This document shows, in pieces, positions 23,220 through 34,377 of a stretch of 64,000 bases of DNA. The notes under the pieces were generated by a model, which had not been told where the DNA came from, did not search any database, and saw only the letters and a list, made by a program, of their open reading frames with translations. The stretch is from Carallia brachiata (lineage: Eukaryota; Streptophyta; Magnoliopsida; Malpighiales; Rhizophoraceae), in contig JADCRB010000030.1 in NCBI GenBank assembly GCA_021464245.1, positions 895,376 through 959,375 of the forward strand, written 5' to 3'. A program made the position numbers and the translations under genes. Every line of letters starts with the position of its first letter. Positions within the stretch are counted from its first letter, which is position 1.

Positions 23220-23875
23220 GAGCCTTGTTGCCTTGAACAACTAGTCTGGTCACCGAATATGACTATGGGCAATCTTATTCAAAGCGTTTGTGGAGACAAC
23301 CTAAAAAAATGAGACTTTGTCTTAACTCAAGTAAAGTTTGCCTACAACAATGTGGTTCACAATACTATAGGGAAGTCTCCCTTCTCTATTGTTTACACTA
23401 AATGTTCGCAACATACTTTGGATTTGGTCAAGCTCCTGCACATTACAGGCCTTAGTATTGTAGCTGAGAATCTTACAAAACATGTGCAATCTATCCAAGC
23501 TAAGGAAAAAAGAAATTAAAGATTGCTAATAAAAAGTACAATAAAGCTACAGACAAGATTAAAGGAGTCAGTTATTTCGAAAGGGTGATATAGTAAAGGT
23601 ATTCCGTCGTAATGAGCTGTTTATAGTTGGGTCCTATAACAAGCTGCCATAAAAAGTATGGTCCTTATTAAGTATTGAATAAAATCAACGACAATGTCTA
23701 GGTGATTGATCTACACGAAGGATGGGGGTTTTCAAAGATCTTCAATGTTGTAGATATTTATCCGTTCTACTCTGTTGATGAGCCTCTCTATCCAGGATAA
23801 TTCGTGGTTGAGTTTTTCCCAAGTAGAAGGGACTGACATAGAACAAGTAGGCCAAAACTTCTTAGGAGAGACTGT
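23220..23875 (+). pseudogene. Ty3-gypsy integrase C-terminal remnant
   Basis: With stops and shifts, the plus strand follows the integrase C-terminus of plant Ty3-gypsy elements. The core end is MGNLIQSVCGD ... VKFAYNNVVHNTIGKSPFSIVY, followed by a basic linker and then a GPY/F-type module (NKLP-KKYGPY-VLNKIND ... VIDLHEGWGFSKIFNVVDIYPF). The order and spacing are right for the 3' end of pol. What follows (from about 23870, TGTCAGAAGAAG...) could be the start of a 3' LTR running to about 24220. There is no complete element. Confidence 0.7.
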
Positions 23876-24189
23876 CAGAAGAAGTCCAAAGACAAATTCT
23901 AGAATACTCATGTTCCAAGCATATTTAGGATATTCCAAGCATATTTCTAGCATATCCATTGAATGTTTTGGAATACTGCAAATTCTAGAATTATGTAATG
24001 ATTTTGTCATTAAAATATATCTTTTTCCAAGTTATAAAATTTACTTATAAATACATATGTAAGTCTAAGGCTAAACAATTGCATAGAAATATTTCTTTAA
24101 ATACAATAAGACAATTATTTTTCCTATTATCTTTTTCTTTGACAAATTTTTTTTTTAAAACTTAATTATCGTGTGTTAGCCTTACTATT

Positions 24190-25290
24190 GCTAAACCCGC
24201 GATGTTGAGCAAGCAGTGATTAAGCTAATTTTCCTTTTTTAAGAGAAAGAGCAGTATTTAACTATTACTACAGACTAAGTTAATAAATAGGCTCATTTAA
24301 GACTAATTTAAGTTCATTTTTAATAGAAACTAACTCCAGCTGGACTTAAGTCCATTCTAATACAAACAAAATGTAGCTCATTAACCCAACTTACATACAA
24401 TATATCCTATCGTTAGTGTTTATTGTTGTTTCCATGAGGAAAAAATAAAACAAATTTGATTGTTTAAATATTTTTATTAAATTGATTACTTTGTTTTATA
24501 GGGACCCCTAACCAACCTTACAGGTATGGATACCTCATCGCCTTCTTCAGTGCAGTGTTGCTCCTAACTTGATTTACTATCAACTACTGTTGACACTATT
24601 GTGAAGAAAGCGAGATGTCGATACTGCAAGTAAGATGTCAACGTTACTGGCGAACTGGGTTGCTTTCCTTTAACTTGAGCTTTGCATGTTTTCTCCTGTT
24701 GTAGAATCAAACTGGGTGGCTTGTTATCTCCCATTGTAGAACAGAGCATTACTACTTGTTATTAGTCATGCAAAGTGGTGTTTATATTTTCTTTAATTGC
24801 AATGTTCATCAGTCCATTTTTTGTATGTCTTTCTTGTTAGAGCACCTTTTGGTGCTAGCTTAAAAAAGAACAAGGTCTCCGATAAGGAGAGAGATATGCC
24901 ATAAAAAGGTTATAATTTTGAGGATGTCATACTCATTAGTGAACGTCTCGTATAAGACTCATGTGTTCTCATTAGTGAACTAGTTCGATTACGCCTATGT
25001 CAAATATATTAGTACTAGCAAATGCATTAAAGAATAAGTTATTGATTCTTTCGAGAGGCCACAATTGCTACGATCAAACGCATCAACAACAAAAAAACAT
25101 TTTTGATATTACTACCTGTTATTCTTCCCAAGCCTAGCTAATAAAAAGTTACACCCAATAAAACAAAAAAAAATATATATGTTGATTCAGTCCAAGCATT
25201 TTAAGTTTAGCATCAGAATAAAAATAAGTTTAGCTAATAGCATTTTTTGCTATTAACGATAAATAAGAAATAAAAAGAAAGAATAAAAAG
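24190..25290. repeat. duplicated flank, copy 2
   Basis: Partner of 19485-20590: blocks at 24650-24900 match, as described there. The rest is AT-rich and shows no gene. It lies directly 3' of XLG pseudogene 2. Confidence 0.6.
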
Positions 25291-25295
25291 CAAGA

Positions 25296-26620
25296 TTATT
25301 CTATCTTGATAAAAGACTTATACTTAAGTTTCATAGATTTGGGTTGGGACAATGGTAATCGATCAATCTTTTCCTTAAAAAGATCAAATTTGTTTAGCAT
25401 CAGAATAAAATCCATCTTGTTGAAGTTTGGATGAGAAACAATGCTCTCAAAAATGTTCTTGCTGAGTAGCATCTTGTATAGAGAAAACCCATTCCCATCA
25501 AATGCAACGTGGTCATAATTGCTCAGTGCAACACAGAAAATGACCATCCCAACATCTTCAAACATCTCCAGCCGCTGGCAATTCTCTCTAAGCCCCGTGC
25601 ATGCAGCCTAATCAATTGATACCTAGGGAGCAATACTAATGGAGCTAAGAATAACAATAACCATGACTATCCAAAATGAATTAGATTACACGTTCACAAA
25701 TAATCACATATAAATGATCACTTGTAAAAATTGATAGTTGGATGTAGGGCTAACGGGAGAGAGAGAGAAAGAGGTGAGTGAATTTTAACCAAAAAAAATT
25801 TGTTGTTATGTGTATCACGGTTAAATTTAATGTGAAACAAATTTAAGTATAAATATTTATTAAACTCATGAATATGTGAAATTAAGATTAATGTGGAACA
25901 GACATCATGTGTATAATAGTCAAAGTTGATGTGCAACATTGACATGTAACACACATGAGTTTTTTTTTTTTAAAAATGCAAAATTACCGTAGTTACCCTG
26001 TATGTTTGATACCTATCCAAGTATCAAGTTTTATCATTTATAGTTCAAATAGTACATTCACTACATTGAAATGCACAAAAGAATTGCTTTGTCATAAGGG
26101 TCAAAGCAAGACCATCCAAAACGTGCACTTCTCGAACTGTAACCCATATAAGCAAAGAGTCATGTTGATCATCAGTGACCTGAATCACTCGATCTTTCCG
26201 TAACTTTTAAACCAATAGCGCATATTCATGAGTGGCAGCTAGAAAGATTACTTCCATATTGCCAGGCACTATAGTCTTCAAAAGCTAATCCAAGCATGCT
26301 TTGAGTCGTGAGCCAATAGAGTAGATAGTTTTATGATGCTGGTTGGTTACGTTCTCTGCCAAGGCCACATTTTTTTGAGACATTATTGGATGCTATGCGA
26401 CAAATGCGAAGGTTATCCAACAACACCGATCAATTATAAGAAATCAAGCCCTAAATCAAACTTATGTTTCCCACTCCTCACCCCTAGGTAGGCAAGCCCC
26501 ATTTACAATTCTCCAATTTTTTGGAAAAAAAAAAAAAAAAGTCCACTGTGAATCATTAAATAACTATAATGGAGACTTAGGTAGAAACTAGCATCGCCAG
26601 AATTCATACAATAAGTTTTT
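25296..26620 (-). pseudogene. XLG pseudogene 2, part A (exons 6-8 region)
   Basis: Exon-8 copy at 25318-25632 keeps [20 protein letters not shown] and NKFDLFKEKI but lacks the last half of the exon. About 280 bases of unrelated sequence (25690-25985) lie in the following intron. At about 26180 homology jumps from the 5' edge of exon 8's upstream intron into exon 6, a deletion of about 330 bases relative to the intact gene that removes exon 7. The exon-6 copy (26185-26370) and intron 5 continue to 26620, where an insertion zone begins. It is clearly dead. Confidence 0.82.
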
Positions 26621-26908
26621 CAGGACTTTTTTTTTTATTTGGTCAAAAAGAAAAGATGCATTGTCTGTATGTGAGTCATCGCAGTGGTGGGGCAAAGCCG
26701 AAAGCATACATTACGTTCTCATTCAATTTCTCTCATAAGGAGAACCTTCTACTTAAGCACTGATGGGATCGAATACGCCTTCTCTAAGCCCCGAGATGGT
26801 GTTAATGACTTTTGTACTCAACACTGTACCTCAACAACAAATTTCATTTTATGAGATAGACAACAGTATGAAAAGTCGAACCCATCCTAATGCTAGGTTA
26901 ACTAGGAG
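26621..26908. other. unidentified inserted DNA
   Basis: Not homologous to the XLG intron. An open segment at 26763-26908 matches no family I know and is cut by the TIR element at 26909. Confidence 0.4.
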
Positions 26909-27471
26909 CTATGAAGCATGGACACAGACACAGACACAAACACGACAGGACACGAGTACGGCAACACACTAACTTTAAAAATCTTAGGATACAGACACGG
27001 CTTGGATACGGCTATATACATGTGAAAAAAATTGAATTTATAAAATTTTTATACATCATATATATATTTTTCAATAATTTTATAAGTTTTGTTCACTTAA
27101 AAATACCAAAAAATATATTTATATAATTATCATAGGTTTTAAAGATTTTTTATTCAAAAAAATATATCGTAAGTTTTTGTATTCTTTATTGTGGAGTAGC
27201 GAAATAAAGATATAAGATTTGTAATCAATTTGATTTTTTTTTGTTAAAGTTAAAAATAAATTGAAATCCAAAAGTTTTGGGAGTCACTGACAAGTGATAA
27301 TATTAAATTAAAATTTTTAAATTTTTTTTCTTTTTTATTTGTTAAAAATAATTATAAAAATTTTCAGACGTGCCCATGACTTGTCAGACACTCATATTTC
27401 CAATGTTTGACACGGCACGTCACAATTTTTTTTTTAAAAAAAAATTTCGGACACGTGTTTGTGCTTCACTG
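26909..27471. mobile_element. TIR element with GAAGCAYRGACAC ends
   Basis: Left end CTATGAAGCATGGACACAGACAC; the inverse of the right end is CAGTGAAGCACAAACACG. Possible target duplication ACTAGGAG / ACTAATAG (6 of 8). The left interior is a run of GACACAGACAC-type repeats, the right ends TTTCGGACACGTG. Non-autonomous, about 563 bases. Confidence 0.6.
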
Positions 27472-27698
27472 ACTAATAGACTTATGCCCTCACCCCTATA
27501 CTAAAAGAGGCTATTTAAAACTACTGAAGCACTTGCATCTAATCAAAGCTCACATTTTCAAGTTAAGCATGCTTATATTTCTGTAGGGGAAATAGCTCGA
27601 TTTCTCTTAGACGTTGGTGATACAGCAGCAAATCAAAACCAATTGTGAAAAAAAGAAAATTGCAAAGTCATAGAAGTTAATAGAACAAGTGTGCTAAA

Positions 27699-28448
27699 TG
27701 TTGGAATATAAAGGGTTATTTTAAAGGGCTTGAATCTCACATGAGAAAGAGAAGTCAAATGTTACTTAACAAGTAAGTATAAATACGATACAAGAATCTC
27801 ACATGGGAAAGAGAAGTTAAATTTTACTTGTTTATAATCCAACATCTTTCTTATATTTCATAAAATAAAAGATCTATAAGAGATCTTACGCAACTCAGAC
27901 CCAGACTCGATATGAGCGGTCTTGGCTGGTTCACTCCCAAGCCCAATATTTTGAAACCTTTCAGAGATTTCGGTCAAATTAGCCGTTTTTTGACTAGCTG
28001 TTTTTGGCTATTGCATCCAACAGTTACAACTATTACAGCCTGTTAAAAACTAACTGTTATGATCATTAAACCCCAGCCTTAATACTCATTATTCTCTTTT
28101 ATGTGAATTCATATCCAGACCATTATAAAAAGGACCAATACATAACAACAAGAGACACTTCTTCTTCTTCCTACTCACTTTCCGAAATTTGTTAGATTTT
28201 ACAAACTTGTGATATTTCTGTCATCTCACTTGTGAAGTGCATACCAATGAAAATGTCTGTCGTATCCTGGGAGGGTAGTAGCCATTATACTTGTTGCACT
28301 GTGACTATTTTGCAGACAGGGGCACAAATCTACCCTTAAGGACAGTACATCTGTACGCTTCAGATTTTATACATATATCTTTATTTTTATTTTGTTGCAT
28401 CCAAATTTGGTCCCTTTTATTTATTATTATTCCTGATTATTTCTAACA
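27699..28448 (+). mobile_element. Ty1-copia-like solo LTR
   Basis: A 750-base unit beginning TGTTGGAA and ending TTCTAACA (near-perfect short inverted ends, TG...CA). It is flanked by a perfect 5-base duplication, CTAAA, at 27694-27698 and 28449-28453. Within it are a direct repeat (ATCTCACATGRGAAAGAGAA twice, 27755 and 27800), a TATA-like TTATAAAAAGG near 28124, and a run of CTTCTT. No internal coding region or second LTR is present, so it is a solo LTR left by recombination between two LTRs. The family is inferred from size and ends only. Confidence 0.85.
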
Positions 28449-28453
28449 CTAAA

Positions 28454-28980
28454 TAGTTGCAATTGGAGGATTGTTTTGTCTTGTAGTGTGTAATTATGTC
28501 CAGCTTGTATGTATGCATACATCAAATGAGTGGTGGGCATTGTTTATCTTATGTATATGGTAATATAATTTATCACGTTAGTTTGTTGAATATTATAAAT
28601 GTAACATCTAAAGTCTTCAAAGTTAGGCTTAATCTTGTCTGCATGTGCGTGAAAATAATCAACTCTGCACATGCATGAAAATAGTTAAGTCGGCAGCCGA
28701 AATGTTTTAAATTTGTTCACATACATATGTAAGCCTACAAAAAGACAGTAGCTAGCAAAAGGCTGATGTGATAAAAAAAAAAAAAAAAAAAAGAATTCAG
28801 AGACCAGTTTAAAAATTCTCGTGTAACCTTACAACTCATTTTGCTCCACTATTTCTCTGCTCCATTCTCAAATACAAACTTCATTTTTACTACTCAAATA
28901 ATTCTTTTTCTTATCAAACACCTGTACACCTTTTAAATCATTATATCAATAGTTTCTATTTTTATATTTGCTCGCTCTCG
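28454..28980. other. unidentified inserted DNA
   Basis: AT-rich, with an 18-A run at 28770-28790. No gene. It lies between the solo LTR and the point where XLG homology resumes. Confidence 0.4.
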
Positions 28981-28989
28981 CATTCACAT

Positions 28990-29645
28990 ACAAGTACGCG
29001 TACCCTCTGTGCAAGGGACTGGTTAATAAAGAATTTGGGCCCGTAATAAGTGTTCATATATTAGTCCCTGTTAACTAACAATTCAGAAAACCATAAATTT
29101 GAAGACAAAGCATCATAGTATTCTTTCCCAAAGAAAGCATCAAGTCTTAGCATGTGAGTTCAAAAAGCCACCCATTGCAAATTAAAATATCTACGAAACA
29201 ACATATATCTACAACTTTTCCCATATGTTTTTTCAGATTTTTCAGATAAATCACAAATAGTCCTATCAAATCAACAAACATTTACAATGAAATTCAGTAT
29301 TTACCAATTATCTTATCTAGGAACAAACACCCTTGTTAATCTAATAAACAAGTGAAACTGCAGGACTCCATAGTTCAGAGATGCACCGCCTCATCAGGGA
29401 CCTACTTGCTTCAAAATAGTACTTGTAAGACTGGAACCTACTAAAAGGAAACCTTAGAAGTGTATTTTAATCTAGGTAGTCTGGGACACTCCTGCTAATT
29501 GGACTGTTCATTTGTTCCTCAGAAGAATTTGAAGATTTAGAAGGGAGCAGATAGTGACAAGAATGTGCAAACAACCTTCATTCCTCCCTACAAAGCAAAA
29601 CATAGACATGTTTTTGATCATTGACATAAAAACTAAGAAACAGCA
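28990..29645 (-). pseudogene. XLG pseudogene 2, part B (exon 4-5 region)
   Basis: Homology to the intact XLG gene resumes at the 5' part of exon 5 (28999-29035). It runs through intron 4 and covers the exon-4 copy (29385-29577), including the P-loop-like region and a TFLS-equivalent end, stopping near 29645. Together with part A it shows one partial XLG copy split by about 2.4 kb of inserted elements. Exons 1-3 are absent. Confidence 0.8.
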
Positions 29646-29889
29646 ACGTTTATACAGGGAAGCAACGTTCTCACCCAATTCTAACATATTAAAACAACTC
29701 AGTAGAAAATTATTTTCATTCCCATCATTTTTTTTTCCACAACTTTCTTTCACTTTCGATGTTAGATCCGAACATACCAATGTATGTGATAACCCCTAAG
29801 ATTTGGTTGTGACAAGTTACTTATCCATGGCCTTCTGGTTATAAAAAAGGAGGGCATAGAATCAATAAGGCAAACAATTGAGTGAGAGT

Positions 29890-30310
29890 TACCTGTGGAG
29901 AGCTACAAATATTGTTCAAGATTTGAGTATTTTTGAGGGTCAATCATCCATATTTGTACTCTTATTTCTCTCACAGTTAAAACCAATTACTCTGAAACCA
30001 CTTTGTCTCATATTTTTTTTCTTGGTTTTTTTTTTGCATTAAATAGGTGTACGTGGATGTTTATGACTGGATATCCCAACAATAAATCTAAGGAGTTGAT
30101 GGAGAACTATCAGAACTAGACAGGCAGAGAAAGTTGTGTTTTAGTCACGTTGTCCACAAAGTTCCATTCTGGTACACAGATAATGCAGAAGTCATTAATC
30201 AAAGAAGTTATCAGCACAGATAAGTTAAACAATGGAAAAGTCAAAATAAATAATGGAAGTTCTTTGAACTTCTCCATTTGAATCATTATCGTCCTGTATA
30301 ATTTGATGCT
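29890..30310 (+). repeat. duplicated CYP82 5' flank
   Basis: About 420 bases that match 30970-31375, the sequence directly upstream of the P450 start codon. Shared blocks include TGTACT-TTATTTCTCT, ACCACTTTGTCT, GTGGATGTTTAT, CAACAATAAATCTAAG and TTGAACTTCTC, and the match ends TCGTCCTGTAT. The match stops about 30 bases before where the ATG would be, so this copy drives no recognisable gene. Confidence 0.82.
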
Positions 30311-30969
30311 GATGGTGCAAATATGAGACAAAGTGGTTTGGCACAGTTTTTACTATGAGACAAAGCCAGCCATCTCTGACATTCCTATAAAACAATCAAT
30401 TAAATGCTAATATTCAGGCAAGTATAAATTTTTCTGTAGCTGGAAGCACACACACAAAAAGAAAGAAATGATAACCAAAGTGGATGCCGTAAACAACTAA
30501 GCTTGTGTTCCTTTCAATCCATGAAAGCATGAGCTAAAAAAAAGCCAATCCATCAGTCAATAATAGTTTAAACCACCTAAAAGAGCAAATGCTCCAATCT
30601 AAAAATAGCAAAACCAGAAGTTAATTGAAGCATCAATTACCTAGCAGAGCAAGTAGACTTCAAGGAAGCCAAACCAGTAGTTCATAGTAGCGCAAACCAC
30701 TTAAAAAGTATATAGCTTAACGAGTCAATGTGCGACTGCTATCATCAGTCAATGTGCCCAGCCAAGTTGGTGGCAGCATCCCAGTTTGCTCATGCAGAGT
30801 CTTGAGAAAGGGGGCAACATTCCATAGACCCCAGTTATGTCCCTTATGGCCCCATTACCATTTGGCTGCTCGCACCATTAGCACGGTTGTTCCAAATGCT
30901 GATCTTAGACTGCAATCCATTGATGTGCATTAATTATCCATTATTGCTCAAGATTATACAGGGCGATAA
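30311..30969. other. intergenic, no gene seen
   Basis: Sequence between the two copies of the P450 5' flank. An open segment at 30730-30933 matches nothing known to me. Confidence 0.5.
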
Positions 30970-31405
30970 TGATTTAAAAGTAGAAGTTACGGATATTGCT
31001 TAAGATTTGGATATTTTGTGGGTGCATCATCCATAGTTGTACTATTATTTCTCTTATAGTAAAAACTGTCCCAAACCACTTTGTCTTATATTTTTATCCG
31101 GTATTTTCTTCCATTAAATTTGAGTATGTGGATGTTTATAATTGGACATCCTAACAATAAATCTAAGAAGTTGATGGAGATCCATCAGAACTAGACAGTA
31201 AACCAAGTTGGGTTTCCATCACTTTGCCCACAAAAAACCATTCAGATACATAAATAATGGAAAGTCATAATCAAAGTAGTTATCATCACAGATTAGTTAA
31301 ACAATGGAAAATTCAAAGTAAATAATGGAAGTTGTTTGAACTTCTCTATTTGAACCCTTATCGTCCTGTATCTGCTGCTACGTTCTGCGGCTTCTGCCAC
31401 CTTCA

Positions 31406-33641
31406 ATGGACTCTCTTCTCCAGTTTTTGTTAACTCTGTTCTCTACCCTCCTTGCCCTTTTCTTCTTTATGTATTTTTATCACTTAAAAAGGGCTAACTT
31501 AAATCGCTGCATAGTTCCACAAGCTGGGGGTGCTTGGCCCATAATCGGGCATATGCACCTCTTTGGCAGCCAGCAATTGGCTCACAAGACACTAGGAGCC
31601 ATGGCCAGTACATATGGACCAGTGTTTACTATAAAGATAGGCAGTCATAGTATTTTGGTAGTGAGTAGCAGTGAATTGGCAAAAGAATGTTACACTAAAC
31701 ATGACAGAGTTTTCTCCACTAGACCAAGTATTGCTGCATCAAAACTACTAGGCTATGACTATGCTATGTTTGGTTTCGCTCCTTACGGGCCTTACTGGCG
31801 TGAGATACGGAAGATAGCAACTGTTGAGCTTCTGTCAAGCCACCGGATTGATATGCTGACGCACATACGAGCATCAGAAATGAAAATAGCACTAAGAGAA
31901 CTTTACAATACTTGGACTAGCAAAGGAAATGTTGAAAGTGGAGCTTTGGTGGATATGAAACAGTGGTTTGGGGATTTGACACATAATATTGCTTTGAAAA
32001 TGGTTGGAGGGAAGAGATATTTTGGAGCAAGTGTAGATTGCGAGGAAGGAGAGGCGCGGAGATGTCAAAAGCTGATGAGGGATGTTTTCCGTCTTTTTGG
32101 AGTTTTCGTGTTGTCTGACGTGATGCCGTTGCTTGGCTGGTTAGACTTCAATGGATATAAGCAGGCCATGAAGGACACTGCTAAAGAATTGGACATTCTT
32201 GTCGGGGGTTGGCTAGAGGAGCATAAAGAAAAGAGATTGTTGGGTGGGAAAGAAAAGCAAGATAAGGATTTCATGGATGTGATGCTCAACATCTTGGAAG
32301 AGACAAAAATATCATGCTTTGATGCAGATACCATTAACAAGGCCACTTGCCTGGTAAGGACTCACTTTTCTATTTATCTTGTGTCTGTAAGTTCCAAATT
32401 TTAGCTTTTCTCCAGAATATCATGTGCAAAATGCTAAACAATTGGATGTTTGTTAAACAAATCTAGCAAATGAATCAACATGACTATGTGCTACAGCCAC
32501 TAAAATTGGTCTAACTCAATATCCAGTTAAGAAAGGGGGGAAAAACAGTTGCAGAGAAGATAAAAGAACTGTTTTTCTTCATGCTTGCAAAAACCAACTG
32601 GTGAGCACAAGTGAACTGGAACTGTGTAGGGGTTGTTTGTGAAGGGATTTCGAAAGTGCTTTCATCGCTTCACTTGTGGAGGATAGACAGATCTATGTGT
32701 TGCCTTCGTTAGACTAATTACTTGTCGAAAAACTGAAGACCTTGATAGCCCAGCACCTTCTATTCTATATTTCTGGCTTCAAAAGTTAATAGTCTTCTTA
32801 TTGTCATATGTGTATATATATAGATATATATACAAAGCAACAGAATTGAATCACAGTTTGCATATGAATATTTGACTATCCATAGCGATGCCGGAGCACA
32901 GACAGAATAGTTTTAAAGGATAAGGCTCTGACTTCAAACAAATGTGCATTTTATACCTCTCCTATTAACATTTGGATCATGCATGCTAACGAAGTGTGGA
33001 GAATCTGGCAGAACTTAATTGTAGCAGGAAGTGACACCACCATGGTCACTCTTACATGGACACTGTCTTTGCTACTAAACAATCCTCAAGAGCTCAAGAA
33101 GGCTCAAGATGAGCTTGATATCCACGTAGGTAGGGGCAGAAAAGTACAAGAATCTGACATCAAGAATTTGAACTATCTCCAAGCCATTGTCAAGGAAGCT
33201 CTACGCTTGTATCCAGCAGCTCCAGTAATCGGCCTTAAAGCTGCAATGGAAGACTGCACTCTCTCCACTGGGCACCATATTCCTGCTGGCACACGCTTAA
33301 TGATAAATGCCTGGAAGATTCACCGTGATGGGCATGTGTGGTCAAATCCTGATGAATTCCAACCCGAGAGATTCTTGACAACTCACAAGGACATTGACTT
33401 AAGAGGGCAGAATTTTGAACTGATCCCTTTTGGCTCCGGAAGAAGGTCGTGCCCTGGCATGTCACTAGCTCTTCAAGTAGTCCATTTTGCTCTGGCTAGC
33501 TTGTTGCAAGGTTTTCAGCTCAAAAGGCCATCTAGTGAGCTTGTGGACATGACTGAAAGTCCTGGACTGACAAACCTGAAAGCAACCCCGCTTGAAGCAG
33601 TCATTTCACCACGTCTTGATTTCAGGCTTTATGGACACTAA
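31406..33641 (+). CDS. cytochrome P450, CYP82-type
   Basis: Two exons, 31406-32353 and 33012-33641, both phase 0, 525 aa, no shift. Membrane anchor at residues 5-24 ([20 protein letters not shown]), then a proline-poor hinge and the substrate-side domain with [10 protein letters not shown] (C-helix WxxxR). Exon 2 opens [10 protein letters not shown] (I-helix A/G-G-x-D-T-T), followed by KEALRLYP (ExxR), FQPERF (PERF) and the heme loop [10 protein letters not shown] with its Cys ligand. The single intron just before the oxygen-binding helix is the layout usual for CYP82. The enzyme sits on the ER membrane and uses O2 and P450 reductase. CYP82 members act in terpenoid, coumarin, flavone or alkaloid metabolism. 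Which one applies here cannot be read from sequence. Confidence 0.93.
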
Positions 33642-34377
33642 ACTCATATCATTCACACTTTTCCTAATGTTCATTCTATGTATGTGGAGAAACGTGAGCA
33701 GGGTTCCATGCTTCTCCAATGTGCCTCAGAGCCATTTTGTAAGGACATCTGCAAGGAACCGGATTTGACTGAATGTCTATTGTAAATATATCTGCAATAT
33801 AAATGCAGGTATAAAAAGCATTTGCAGTTCTAGCTAGCGAACGAATCTTTCAGTATAAGTCAAAAGTACTCAAATGGGAGGCATTCCTTGCCATCCCGCT
33901 GGTATATGCCCATTACATGTGCCGAATTGATAGCAAATGAGAACTGTTTTTGGCCAGATATAATTATAGCTTCTGACGTTTTTGGAGTTTAAAGGAAATA
34001 AATTATACGTTTGTTCAGGTCCAAAGCAAATGCTCGTGTGAAAGTAGAGAGAATAAATTTTCGCTGTAAAATTTGCCAGGTAGTACATTGTCATTTTGAA
34101 TACTTGTGCTGATTGCAAACAAAGGTGTGACCAAATGGAGAAAAGAAATTTTCTTCAGTCAACTTTTCATCAGAAGAGAAATCTACGTGATAAAAAGGAA
34201 AGGAAATCTAATATTAAAGCTATACTAGCTCGTGCAAAAATAATTTATTTTTACTCATTTACAAGCCATTTTATGTACAGTTGCAAACAAGAAACATTGA
34301 GGCAGGGCCAGGGCCAATGGGCTAGCTTTTCGTGGCTTACTCATCCTCATAGAGAATAGGAACTTGCCTCAGTGCTA
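33642..34377. other. convergent 3' intergenic region
   Basis: It holds the 3' untranslated regions of the P450 (plus) and XLG (minus) genes, which end 736 bases apart. The right part (34190-34340) recurs beside XLG pseudogene 1 at 20590-20740, so the duplication reached past the XLG stop codon. Confidence 0.7.

Noticed and set aside
30730..30933. 67-codon plus-strand frame upstream of the P450
   Set aside because: No similarity recognised and it lies between two copies of a promoter region; likely chance.
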